From an uncultured Bacteroidales bacterium (GTDB lineage: Bacteria; Bacteroidota; Bacteroidia; Bacteroidales; Bacteroidaceae): a stretch of DNA of 51,031 nt. Of the stretch, positions 1 through 9,100 are shown piece by piece. The notes under the pieces were generated by a model that was not told the origin of the DNA, did no database searches, and saw nothing but the letters and a program-made list of their open reading frames with translations. The translations under genes and the position numbers were made by a program. The stretch lies in contig CADAGX010000025.1 of NCBI GenBank assembly GCA_902787575.1, positions 1 through 51,031 of the forward strand. Direction: 5' to 3'. Within the stretch, counting starts at the first letter, position 1, and each line of letters opens with the position of its first letter.

Positions 1-36
1 CGTTCCCCGTTCCTGCTTGCTGTGGCGATCTGAGAT

Positions 37-114
37 GCCACGGCAGACGATGAGAAATGCGACGTGTAGTTTCTTCGGATGCTACACGTCGCTGTCTTTA
101 TTGCGACGTGTGAC
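37..114. repeat. 22-bp-period repeat array, locus 1
   Basis: Near-palindromic 12-bp cores begin at 37 (weak), 59, 81 and 103, exactly 22 bp apart. The 59 and 81 cores are inverted copies (GCGACGTGTAG at 59-69, CTACACGTCGC at 82-92) and could form a hairpin. The same core and period recur at 10676, 15543, 30847 and 42463. The gene to the left is outside the window. Confidence 0.75.
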
Positions 115-199
115 AATCTCGATGACAAATCGATGCAACAGCCAAAGACGGACTGCGATGTTTCGAGTACCACATCTACCCCACAATAATTTTTCTGCG

Positions 200-368
200 A
201 AAAAACCTACATCCTACACGTTTCACCCCTTATCGCGTTAAAAGACAGTGCGTTGCCACCGTGTAGGTTAGCGTGTAGGTTTCGAAAACCTACACGCTAA
301 CCTACACACAGATAACACGCTGCGTAACAGTGCATTAACCCTGTCGGAGTGTAGGATGTAGGTTTTTT
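200..368. repeat. Inverted-repeat element, copy 1 (MITE-like)
   Basis: The ends at 200-219 and 349-368 are perfect 20-bp inverted repeats (AAAAAACCTACATCCTACAC and its complement). Outside them the similarity continues imperfectly as T-rich/A-rich flanks. The centre (261-307) is a 47-nt palindrome: two 22-nt arms built from GTGTAGG units around CGA. There is no credible ORF inside. A second copy lies at 39360-39561. It could be a small non-autonomous mobile element or a structured RNA/DNA site; the sequence does not decide between them. The rest of 1-583 holds the 22-bp array, a promoter and AT-rich leader DNA, with no gene that I can support. Confidence 0.7.
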
Positions 369-482
369 CGGGGAAAAAAATATAGTGTAGTGTTGTTGTC
401 AACCGATTCTGTGCATTACGGCATTCAGTGTCCACCGCTTCGTTTCCTTCTGTCTCATTTTTGCCTTTTTCTCACTTTTTTC

Positions 483-513
483 TTTGCCTGCATTCGTTTT
501 TTTCGTATTTTTG
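483..513 (+). promoter_or_regulatory. Bacteroidetes-type promoter for the 584 gene
   Basis: TTTG at 483-486, a 19-bp spacer, then TATTTTTG at 506-513. This matches the known Bacteroides sigma-factor consensus TTTG-N19-21-TAnnTTTG. It implies a leader of about 60 nt before the ATG at 584. Confidence 0.65.
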
Positions 514-583
514 CCCAGTTAAACCCTAAATTGAGACAAATAAAACTAAATATTAACACAAATAATCATCATTTTAAGCTATT

Positions 584-3385
584 ATGAAAACAACTTTACT
601 ACGTGCTTTTGCCCTATTCTCAGCCGCATGGCTTTGCATGGGGGGGGCAAAAGCTGATGTCGATCCTGTGGCACCATCTGCAGTGGATGATGTCTATCAA
701 ATTGGCAGTGCAGCCAATTTGGTATGGTTCTCGAACTATGTGAATGCAAATACCGCTAATATTAAAGCGAAAGCAGTGTTGACGGCTGACATCGATATGT
801 CGGATGTGGAAAACTTTACTCCTATCGGCTTGACGTCTGGTAGCGGCACTCACAATGATAATAAATATGCGTATAAAGGTACGTTTGACGGTCAAGGTCA
901 CACTATTAGTAATTTAACTATTGCAGTTGATGATACAGAACCATGGCAGGTCGGACTTTTTGGACGAATTAATGCCGCAACTGTCAGCAATATAGGATTG
1001 CATACCGTAAATATCACCCAGACCTCAACCACGGCAGCTGCCGCTGGTGCTTTGGCTGGCCGTAACGGCTCCAGTACCGTGACAAATTGTTATGCTATCA
1101 ATGTCCATTTTACTCAGACAAGTTCTGCTGTTTCTGGAGGAAGTGCTACTTCTGGCCTTGTGGGCTACATGTCGGCTTCTGCAAATTCGAAGATTATCAA
1201 CTGTTACACAGATCATACGCGCCTTACCATACTTGGAACGGACAAAGATGGCAACGTTGGTTCGGCTACGAATTGTTATTCCGGTGGAACGACGGCCGAT
1301 GGTATTGAGGCAATCAATGGTCGGGCTGCCACTGGTGAACTTTGTTACCTGCTGAATGGAGACCAGAGTAATATTGTATGGAAGCAAAACCTCGGCACGG
1401 ATTCCTATCCGGTATTGAACTCTGACCATAAAACAGTATCCTTGGCGCTTGGATGCGATGGCGTCAAAGCATACAACAATACAGGATTGGGCCTGAATAA
1501 TCATTCCTTTGAAACAGGAAGTTGCACTATCTGTGGGACGGCTGAAGAAGGAGTATACGAAATCGATGGAGCTGGAAAACTGCTGTGGTTTGGTGCCCAT
1601 GTAAATGAAAAGGCTGAAAATGCTTCTGATAAGGCAAAACTGACGAATAATATCATCATGACGGGTGAACCATGGTTACCGATGTCAGGATTTGTAGGTA
1701 CGTTCGACGGTGACAATCATACCATTTCCAACCTTGGTGCACCGCTCTGCAAGACCACTAATGACGGCGTCACAATAAAGAATCTGACGCTTGAGGGCGC
1801 TATCAACTCCACGCAGTACCGCTTTGGTGCTTTCATTTGCGACCACCTTGATGGCGAGCTGACTATTACCAATTGCGTGAACAAGACAGCTATCACGAGT
1901 GTGAATGATCGTACAGGTGGCTTTATCGGCAATGTAAGTGCTGGTACGGTGAAGATGACCGACTGCGAGAACATGGCCAACCTAACCTCAACCATTTACA
2001 ACTTGGGTGGTTTCATTGGCGACACTTCTGCTCCTTCCATCACGCTGACTCGCTGCTATAACCGCGGCACTGTCACGGGCGTGGGAGAATCTTCGGTGCA
2101 GATTGCAGGAATTATCGGTACTTTCCGCGGTGGCGAGAATTCCACGCTTAGTCTAATATCCTGTGGCAACGAGGCTGCCATCGAGGGCAAGAAGAATAGC
2201 AATAGCAACTCCAATGTGGGCGGTCTGATTGCTTGGTCCACCTCTCAGACTGGCAAGGTTGCTTATATCAGCAACTGTTACAACATCGCTCCTGTCGTTG
2301 CTACGGGTAACTACGTGGGCGGTCTTGCCGGTCAGATCAGCAACGCCTCGTCGCTCGTCATCGAAGACAGCTATAACACGGGCGATGTAGAGTCCGACGG
2401 TAACAATGTGTACATGTTGTGCGGCAGAATGCAGACTGCAGTCAACGGCACAGTAACGAACTGCTGGAACGGCGGTGCTGCAAGGGGTAAAGCCTCGTCT
2501 CTGCTGATAGTCAGTGGCGCTAATGTGACAAATAGCTATAATTTGATTGGTTCGCAGACAGGTGTGACTCAGGTAACCGATGCACAGCTGGCGAGCGGCG
2601 AAGTGACATATAAGTTGAACGGAAACAGTAGCGACGGCATTTGGCGTCAGACATTGGGAACAGACATGACTCCCAAGCTTACTGCAGACGGCGATAAGGT
2701 TTATCCGTTTGCAACGAGCGGAACGACTCCATATTTCGTTAACAATGAGTCGAGTCCCGTGGTGCCTGCCATGACGCTGACTGACATGGCCGACTATGAC
2801 GCCGATGCGGACTTCACAGCCACGAGCCTGACTTACGACCGCACGTTGGAAGCAGGTGGCTACCACAGCCTGTGCCTGCCGTTTAAAGTAACCACAACGA
2901 TGCTGGGCGAAGGCAGCAAGCTGTTTACTTTGAAGGGAAAAGACGAGAACTATGTTACGCTTGAAGAGACGCCAAGTGTGGCAGCTGGCGTTCCTTGCTT
3001 CGCATCTGTGACGAGCGACTTCAACTTTAATACCTTGAAATTGGAGAACGTGGAAATGAAGAGTGGTGTGACGAATGGCACGAACCTAAAGGGTACGTTC
3101 ACCAACAATGCTGACCTCGGTGCAGGCTTCTACAAACTCGATCCCACTGGCACATACTTCGGCCTGACCACAGTCGGTGCTACAGCAACGGCCTTCCGCA
3201 GCTACATCCCAGCACCAGCCAGTGGCAGCGTGAAGACGCTGAACATCCTGCTCTCCGACGGCACGAGCCTCACCCCGACCCTCTCCGAGGAGAGGGAGGC
3301 CGTTATTTACGACCTCGCAGGTCGCCGTGTGACGAAAGCCACGAAGGGCTTGTATATTATTAATGGTAAGAAGGTGGTGAAATAA
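584..3385 (+). CDS. Secreted GLUG-motif-like surface protein with C-terminal sorting-type tail
   Basis: A 933-aa exported protein. Residues 1-24 form a signal peptide ending ...GGAKA. The body is a repetitive beta-rich sequence with GTFDGQGHTISNL near residue 97 and GTFDGDNHTISNL near 371, followed by many GGFIG/GGLIA and TNCYN-type turns. This is the pattern of GLUG-repeat adhesin-like beta-helix proteins. The two halves look like a tandem duplication: each starts with YxIxxxxxLxWF and ends with LNG...W+Q.LGTD..P.L. The last 25 residues (YDLAGRRV...KGLYIINGKKVVK) match the tail common on Prevotella exported proteins, probably a type IX secretion or surface-sorting domain. The short stretch LTPTLSEERE just before this tail is encoded by a GC-rich intergenic-type repeat. 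The role is probably surface adhesion or binding; the ligand is unknown. Confidence 0.75.
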   Translation: MKTTLLRAFALFSAAWLCMGGAKADVDPVAPSAVDDVYQIGSAANLVWFSNYVNANTANIKAKAVLTADIDMSDVENFTPIGLTSGSGTHNDNKYAYKGTFDGQGHTISNLTIAVDDTEPWQVGLFGRINAATVSNIGLHTVNITQTSTTAAAAGALAGRNGSSTVTNCYAINVHFTQTSSAVSGGSATSGLVGYMSASANSKIINCYTDHTRLTILGTDKDGNVGSATNCYSGGTTADGIEAINGRAATGELCYLLNGDQSNIVWKQNLGTDSYPVLNSDHKTVSLALGCDGVKAYNNTGLGLNNHSFETGSCTICGTAEEGVYEIDGAGKLLWFGAHVNEKAENASDKAKLTNNIIMTGEPWLPMSGFVGTFDGDNHTISNLGAPLCKTTNDGVTIKNLTLEGAINSTQYRFGAFICDHLDGELTITNCVNKTAITSVNDRTGGFIGNVSAGTVKMTDCENMANLTSTIYNLGGFIGDTSAPSITLTRCYNRGTVTGVGESSVQIAGIIGTFRGGENSTLSLISCGNEAAIEGKKNSNSNSNVGGLIAWSTSQTGKVAYISNCYNIAPVVATGNYVGGLAGQISNASSLVIEDSYNTGDVESDGNNVYMLCGRMQTAVNGTVTNCWNGGAARGKASSLLIVSGANVTNSYNLIGSQTGVTQVTDAQLASGEVTYKLNGNSSDGIWRQTLGTDMTPKLTADGDKVYPFATSGTTPYFVNNESSPVVPAMTLTDMADYDADADFTATSLTYDRTLEAGGYHSLCLPFKVTTTMLGEGSKLFTLKGKDENYVTLEETPSVAAGVPCFASVTSDFNFNTLKLENVEMKSGVTNGTNLKGTFTNNADLGAGFYKLDPTGTYFGLTTVGATATAFRSYIPAPASGSVKTLNILLSDGTSLTPTLSEEREAVIYDLAGRRVTKATKGLYIINGKKVVK
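3268..3300. repeat. GC-rich palindromic repeat inside the 933-aa gene
   Basis: The stretch CTCACCCCGACCCTCTCC, followed by GAGGAGAGGGAGG, is a diverged copy of the palindromic repeat at 3763-3794, here read in frame as LTPTLSEERE. It sits between the last beta-domain and the sorting-type tail, which suggests insertion of the repeat into coding sequence without loss of frame. Confidence 0.55.
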
Positions 3386-3390
3386 AGCCC

Positions 3391-3545
3391 CCTCCCCCAA
3401 GCCCCTCCCGAGGGAGGGGAGTAGTGACAAAAGAATAATTTGAAATTCTAAAAGATAATCCTAACGCCTAACATCTCACGCCCTCCCATGCGTTCAAGCG
3501 ATTGGTGAGGACAAAGTCCGAAGACGGGAGACAGGGGTGGGGGCT
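3391..3545. repeat. GC-rich intergenic repeats after the 933-aa gene
   Basis: CCCCTCCC-GA-GGGAGGGG at 3402-3419 is a perfect hairpin 16 bp after the stop codon. A second degenerate C-rich/G-rich block (about 3480-3545, ending GGGGTGGGGGCTTT) follows. They belong to the same CCCCTCC/GGAGGGG family as 3763-3794 and 31890-31965. The hairpin may attenuate transcription before the 57-aa gene, but it lacks a good T-tract. Confidence 0.5.
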
Positions 3546-3565
3546 TTGGTTTAAGTTTAAGTAAT

Positions 3566-3739
3566 ATGAAGAATCCATATATTAAGCCCGTGATGCTCCA
3601 GGTGGAGCTGGGCACAGAGCAGATGGTGGCAGAAAGCCAGGTTCGCATACAAAATTTAACAGGCGATGTAGAGAAACAGAACGACGTGAACACTTCGTAT
3701 CGCACGAAGCAGAGGAATGTGTGGGATCAGCAGTGGTAA
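3566..3739 (+). CDS. Bacteroidales-type short exported protein (57 aa)
   Basis: A 57-codon ORF starting MKNPYIKPVMLQVELGTEQM and ending ..NVWDQQW, with a TAA at 3737-3739. The pattern 'YIKP.. ..VEL...QMVAES' resembles a group of very short Bacteroidales proteins commonly encoded just downstream of secreted or surface proteins. The function is not known. It lies 180 nt after the GLUG-like protein gene in the same direction and is followed at once by a strong palindromic terminator, so it is probably the last gene of that transcript. There is no signal peptide by eye. Confidence rests on codon structure, position and the family-like N-terminus. Confidence 0.6.
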   Translation: MKNPYIKPVMLQVELGTEQMVAESQVRIQNLTGDVEKQNDVNTSYRTKQRNVWDQQW

Positions 3740-3762
3740 ACACATCCTTCCCCGATACAGCC

Positions 3763-3801
3763 TCACCCCAAACCCCTCTCCGCGGAGAGGGGTTGTTTTT
3801 T
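3763..3801 (+). terminator. Palindromic repeat acting as terminator
   Basis: AACCCCTCTCCG/CGGAGAGGGGTT (3771-3794) is a perfect 24-bp palindrome followed by GTTTTTTAT, 31 bp after the stop of the 57-aa gene. It is also a member of the GC-rich dispersed repeat family. Confidence 0.65.
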
Positions 3802-3879
3802 ATAAAGCCCCTTCCCCGTCCCTACAGCAAATCGTGTATTCATTCTGTTTCCTACAGCGAGCCATTGGTTTCCGCCACG

Positions 3880-3958
3880 TGTCATTCCGACGTTAGGAGG
3901 AATCTCACACTACATGTGTTTTGGGATTCTTCTTCCGCTTCGCTCCGTCAGAATGACA
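3880..3958. repeat. Inverted repeat of the GTCATTC type
   Basis: TGTCATTCCGACG at 3880-3892 pairs with CGTCAGAATGACA at 3946-3958 (one mismatch). Between them GGAATC and GATTCTTC also pair, giving a long imperfect hairpin. Repeats with this GTCATTC...GAATGAC signature occur between genes in many bacteria. The whole stretch 3740-4044 contains only repeats and terminators; I see no gene in it. Confidence 0.55.
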
Positions 3959-3970
3959 TAACTGAGACAT

Positions 3971-4013
3971 AAAAATTCCGCCTGCTCTTTCTTTTGGGAA
4001 GGGAGCAGGCGGA
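3971..4013 (-). terminator. Terminator of the AraC-family gene
   Basis: TCCGCCTGCTC (3977-3987) pairs with GAGCAGGCGGA (4003-4013). On the minus strand the stem is followed by AATTTTTATG, a usable T-tract, 31 bp beyond the stop codon of the regulator. Confidence 0.7.
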
Positions 4014-4044
4014 GGGGTGTGTATGAAGGGTTAAAAAAGAGTGC

Positions 4045-4911
4045 TTACTGTTTGTCTTCGAAAATTTTCTTGCGGAAGGCGTGGGGCGACGTGCCGGCGT
4101 ATTGCTTGAAGTACTTGCCGAAGAAGCTCTGCGTGGGGAAGTTGTATTCCATCGCTATCTCCTTGACGCTCTTGCCGGAGTAGAGCAGTGTCTGCTTGAT
4201 GCTGTTCATCGAAATGCTGATGATCCACTGTTGCGCGGTGCGGCCGGTGTGTTCTTTGATGACGCTGGAGAAGTAGCGCGGGTGGAGGCACTGCAGGCGG
4301 GCGTAGTAGGCCACTTCGCGTTCTTGCTTGAAGTGCTCCATGAGCGAGAGGATGAAGGCGTGCACGATGCGCTCCTTCTTGCTATGCTCGCCAAGTCCGC
4401 TGGTCTGTGTGGTGGCGTAGCAATAGCAGACCTCCTGTATGAGTGCCTCGCCCAGTGTGTTTATCTCTTTCTGGAGGAGTGGCAGTACCTCGCGCTTGTC
4501 GGTCGGCTCGTCGAGCAGTGCCTGACGGGTGTCGATGATGCTCATAAGCGTTTCCATGCGTCTCTGCTGCTCCTCGGTGACGTGGAAGTAAGGACGTTCG
4601 CTCAACATCAGTAGCAGTTTGATGTTGATGGATGCCTCGGGGAGCGAGAGGATGAAGTCGGTAGAGGTCTTGTAGGTGATGCCCTGCAGGTCGTCGCTGC
4701 GGCGGATGACGTAAACGTAAGCCGAAGGCACGTAAATGAAGATGTCGCCGCGTGAGATGTTCACAATCTGGTTGTTGACACTGATTTCTGCACTGCCATT
4801 CTGACAAAGGAAAAGGCCGCATGTATTTGCATACGATGCGAGGGAACCCGTGGCAAAACTGTCGAAAAGTTTTGCGATGGATATGTGTTCGAAGTTCTTG
4901 GGCTGTTTCAT
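4045..4911 (-). CDS. AraC-family transcriptional regulator
   Basis: A 288-aa regulator starting MKQPKNFEHISIAK. The open frame reaches 12 codons further upstream, but the TACCTTTG promoter box (4916-4923) lies within that extension, so the ATG at 4911 is the real start. The N-terminal 170 residues form a cupin-like sensor (SVNNQIVNISRGDIFIYVPS). Residues about 190-285 are a double helix-turn-helix domain with the conserved second helix region '..SVKEIAMEYNFPTQSFFGKYFKQYAGTSP..'. It is transcribed divergently from the RND efflux operon at 5071, with about 160 bp between start codons, and so probably controls that operon in response to a small molecule or toxic compound. The regulatory link is inferred from position. 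The effector is not visible. Confidence 0.88.
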   Translation of the reverse strand: MKQPKNFEHISIAKLFDSFATGSLASYANTCGLFLCQNGSAEISVNNQIVNISRGDIFIYVPSAYVYVIRRSDDLQGITYKTSTDFILSLPEASINIKLLLMLSERPYFHVTEEQQRRMETLMSIIDTRQALLDEPTDKREVLPLLQKEINTLGEALIQEVCYCYATTQTSGLGEHSKKERIVHAFILSLMEHFKQEREVAYYARLQCLHPRYFSSVIKEHTGRTAQQWIISISMNSIKQTLLYSGKSVKEIAMEYNFPTQSFFGKYFKQYAGTSPHAFRKKIFEDKQ

Positions 4912-4915
4912 GCTG

Positions 4916-4923
4916 CAAAGGTA
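4916..4923 (-). promoter_or_regulatory. -7 box of the AraC-family gene
   Basis: TACCTTTG on the minus strand, ending 4 bp before the chosen ATG. This implies a very short leader and excludes the upstream in-frame ATG. No clear TTTG -33 box was found at the usual spacing. Confidence 0.5.
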
Positions 4924-5019
4924 TGTCTTTTTTGTCAAATATGACACGAGGAAACGGCTTAAAATACTTTATGGAGGAAAAAAAGGCACAAAAGGGACAT
5001 AAATTCCAAACTCGGGTTC

Positions 5020-5050
5020 TTTGCTATATTAAGAAAAGAGAATAACTTTG
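5020..5050 (+). promoter_or_regulatory. Promoter of the RND efflux operon
   Basis: TTTG at 5020-5023, a 19-bp spacer, then TAACTTTG at 5043-5050. This fits the Bacteroidetes consensus exactly and lies 20 bp before the adaptor ATG. The AraC-family regulator encoded in the opposite direction probably acts in the interval 4924-5043. Confidence 0.75.
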
Positions 5051-5070
5051 CGCCGCAAAACAAAAATAGT

Positions 5071-6132
5071 ATGATGCGTTATAGGATATTTTTTGTGCTC
5101 ACGCTTGTCGTGTGCTTCGTGTCGTGTGGAAAAAAGCACGTGTCGCAACCGACGGAACTGCCCGTCGTAAGAATCGATACTGCGCGTAGTTTTGGAATTT
5201 CGTCGCAGCAACAGTTTCCGGGGCGTGTGGTGCCGGCTGCTGAGGTGAATGCCTCGTTCAAGGTGGCAGGCACGCTGAAGAGGGTGTATGTGCACGAAGG
5301 AAGTAGTGTTCGCGCCGGCCAGTTGCTGGCCGAACTGGACCCCACTGACTACGAAGTGCAGCTGCGAGCCACCGAAGCGGAGTATGCACAGGTGAAGGCT
5401 GAGGCTGGGCGAGTGATGGGCTTGTATGAGGAGAACGGCACGACGGCCAGCAACTACGACAAGGCGCGCTACGGGCTGCAGCAAATAGAGGCAAAGCTGC
5501 AGCATCACAAGAACCAATTGGCTTACACGCGTATCTATGCACCTTTCTCCGGCTCGGTGCAGAAGTGTTTCTTCGAGGGTGGCGAGACGGTGGCAGCCGG
5601 TATGCCCATTGTGTCGGTGCTGTCGGCCGGACGGCTGGAGGTGGAAGTGAGCCTTCCCGCCACATCGTATCTGCATCGCGACGAGTTCGCATCCTATTCC
5701 TGCACGCTGGATGTGCTGCCCGGCGAGTGTCTGAGGCTGGCTCCTGTGAGTTTCTTCCCCAAAGCCAACGCCAACCAGCTGTACACGATGCGCCTCAGTT
5801 TCGTGTCGGGTGCCGAGCGTGTGGCTCCCGGCATGTCGGCTTGGGTGACTATCGAGACGAAGAACAACGCCGACCAGCTGCGCATTCCTGCTACGGCACT
5901 CGTGGCAGACGGCGAGCAGAGCTTCGTGTTCTAGATCTCGCCTTCGGACAGCATCGTGCGCAAGATGGCAGTGACGGTGGAATCGCTTCACACAGACGGT
6001 ACGGCCGTGGTGACGGGCTCGCTGCAAGAGGGCGACCTCGTGGTATCGACGGGTGTGCACCATCTGTCGGACGCTACGAAGGTGAAGATTCTGGCTCCGC
6101 AGTCGAAAACTAACGTGGGAGGTATGCTATGA
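5071..6132 (+). pseudogene. RND efflux periplasmic adaptor (lipoprotein), interrupted by an in-frame TAG
   Basis: A membrane fusion protein that would bridge the RND pump at 6129 and the outer-membrane channel at 9267. It starts with a lipoprotein signal peptide (MMRYRIFFVLTLVVCFVSC, lipobox VSC). It continues with a lipoyl-like half (VRAGQLLAELDPTDYE), a short helical hairpin (about residues 105-165) and the second half (YAPFSGSVQKCFFEGGETV), then the beta-barrel domain. Codon 288 (5932-5934) is TAG. The same frame then stays open for 65 more codons with normal adaptor sequence (VRKMAVTVESL.. ..GDLVVSTGVHHLSD..) and ends in a TGA overlapping the pump start as ATGA. Full length would be about 353 aa. 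The TAG removes most of the membrane-proximal domain, which is needed for pump contact in this family. It is a nonsense mutation, a strain or assembly variant, or a read-through codon. Either way the domain evidence for the adaptor is strong. Confidence 0.85.
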
Positions 6133-9100
6133 TGGACTTCGGAAAGTGGGCGTTCGCCAATAAGCGTCTGGTTTACTTCCTCGTGGCAGTGCTCCTGGCG
6201 GGCGGTGCCTTCTCGTGCTATCGCATGAGCAAACTCGAGGACCCCGAGATAAAACTGAAGATCGCCATGGTGGTGACGGTCTATCCGGGCGCGTCGGCAC
6301 ACCAGGTGGAGATGGAAGTGACGGATGTGCTGGAGAAACAAATCCGCACGATGGGCGACCTGGATAATGTGGAGAGCTACTCGTACAACGACCTCTCCAT
6401 CATACAGGTGGAACTGCGTAGCACCATCAGCAACGACGAGGTGGAGCAGTGCTGGGACCGCCTGCGGCGGAAGGTCTATGATGCGCAGGCGAAGCTTCCG
6501 TCTGGTGCCCGCACTTCGGTGACGCGCGACGACTTCAGCGCCGTGTATGGCATGTTCTACGCTCTGACGGGCGACGGGCTGAACGAACGCGAGCTGAGTG
6601 CCTATGCCGAACTGATGAAACGCGAGGTCTCTGGGCTGGAAGGCGTGAACCGCGTGGAGATATACGGCGAACAGGACGAGTGCATTCATATACGACTCTT
6701 GCAGGACAAGATGTCGAGCCTCGGCGTGATGCCGGCCGAAGTGCTGTCGGTGCTGAACGGACAGAACAAGACGTCCTATGCCGGCTACTACGACAACGGC
6801 GACCAGCGCGTGCGCATCGCTGTGCGTGACAAGTTCCAGCAGGTGGACGACATACGTCGGATGCTCATACAGGGGCACGAGAAAGACCAGTTGCGCATTG
6901 AGGACATTGCAGAGGTGGAGAAGAGCACGGAAGCACCCGTACGAAATGCTCTCTCGTATGACGGCCAGCACGCCTTGGGCCTGCTGGTCTCGGCCTCGTC
7001 GGATGCCGATGTGGTGAAAGTGGGGCGGGCCGTGGACAAGAAGCTGGAGAATCTGCAGCACACACGTTTCCCCACAGGCGTAGAGTGCCACAAGGTGTTT
7101 TATCAGCCCGAACGCGTGCGGAATGCTTTGGGCACGTTCGTGGTAAACCTGCTGGAATCGGTGCTTATCGTCATTGTCGTGCTGATGTTCTTCATGGGCA
7201 TACGCAGTGGTGTGATAATTGGCGTTTGTCTGGTGGTCATCGTCTTTGGCTCGTTCCTCCTGCTTGGTCACATGGACGGAACGATGCAGCGCGTCTCGCT
7301 CGGCTCGTTTATCCTGGCCATGGGAATGCTGGTGGATAACGCCATTGTGATTATCGACGGCGTGCTGGTGGACCTGAAGGCAGGCAAGCCGCGAATAGAG
7401 GCACTTACCGACATCGGACGGCGCACGGCGTTGCCCCTGCTGGGTGCTACGCTGATAGCCATCCTCTCGTTCCTGCCGATTTTCATGTCGCCCGACACGG
7501 CAGGCATCTACGTGCGCGACCTCTTTATAGTATTGGCCGTTTCGCTGCTGCTCAGCTGGATTCTGGCACTCACACACGTGCCGCTGATGGCCAATCGCTT
7601 GCTGGTGAGTGACAAGACACCGGAGAAAGAAGACAATGGCGAAGTGGCGCTCTACGACGGCCGCACATACCGAATCCTCCGCCGGCTGTTGTATTTCTGC
7701 CTCGGCCACCGCTGGCTGGTGACACTCTGCATGATGGGCCTGCTGGCTTTGGCATTCGTAGGATATCCGCACATGCGTCAGGGTTTCTTCCCCGACATGG
7801 TGTACAATCAGTGCTACATGGAATATAAGCTTCCCGAAGGTACGAACAGCACACGCGTGAAGCGCGACTTGGACAGCATACAAGCCTACCTGCGTACGCT
7901 TCCCGAAGTGAAACACATCACCATGTCGCTCGGCGGCACTCCCGGCCGCTACAATCTGGTGCGTACCGTGCCTACGCCGTCGCTCTCTTATGGCGAGCTG
8001 ATTATTGATTTCGACTCGCCGAAGTCGCTCGACGCTCGGTTGGAGAGCATTCAGGAATATCTGACAGCCAACTATCCTGGTGCTTACGCCAAGATTAAGA
8101 AGTATAACCTGATGTTTAAGAAGTACCCGATAGAGGTGCAGTTCCAAGGACCTGACCCAGCCGTGCTGCATGCCTTGGCAGACAGCGCACGTGCTGTGAT
8201 GCAGGCGAGCGGCAAGGTGTGTCTGATCACTACCGACTGGGAGCCTAAGATTCCCGTGCTTTCGGTGGATTATGACCAAGCCTCTGCTCGCGCCATCGGA
8301 CTTAGCCGCAACGACCTGAGCCTCTCTTTGCTGGCTGCAGGCGGTGGCATTCCTATCGGCAACTTCTACGAGGGTATTTACTCCAACAACATTTACCTGA
8401 AGTGTGTGAACGAGAAAGGAGAGCCCGTGGAGAATCTGCAGGACTTGCAGGTGTTCTCTACCATGCCTTTCCTCATGGGGCTGGCGAGCGAGGAGAATCT
8501 GATTCGTCTGAAGAGTGGCACGCTGACACGCGAAGACTTGCTTTCCGAACTGATAGGCACCACACCGTTGCGTCACGTGAGTCGCGACATAAAAGTGGAG
8601 TGGGAGGACCCTGTGGTGCCACGCTATAATGGTCAGCGTATGCAGCGCGTGCAGTGTACACCCCTGGCCGGATTGGAGACGGAACGCACGCGGGCTGCCA
8701 TCGCACGAGAGATAGAAAAAATAAAACTGCCTGCCGGCTACACGCTGCGTTGGCAGGGCGAGAAGGCTGCCAGCGACCGCAGCATGAAATACTTGTTTGC
8801 CAATTTCCCGCTGGCCATTATCCTGATTATTGCCATCCTCATCATGCTGTTTAAAGATTACCGCAAACCGGCCATTATCTTCTGTTGTATCCCCATGGTC
8901 TTCGTGGGAGTGGTGGCAACGATGCTGATGACGGGCAAGACGTTTACCTTCGTAGCCATCGTGGGAGCGCTGGGACTGATAGGTATGATAGTGAAGAATG
9001 GAATTGTGTTGATGGACGAGATTTCGTTCCAACTGGAGCATGGCGTGGAGCCCGTGACGGCGCTCATCGAGAGCAGCCAAAGTCGTCTCCGCCCTGTGAT

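Noticed and set aside
390-587. 65-aa open frame ending at the start of the 584 gene
   Set aside because: It overlaps the 483-513 promoter, is Phe/Leu-rich from AT-rich DNA, and has no independent start signal.
5988-9080. 1030-aa open frame on the minus strand opposite the RND pump
   Set aside because: The translation is His/Gln/Arg-rich without domain logic, and the plus strand encodes a full pump. It is a shadow of codon bias.
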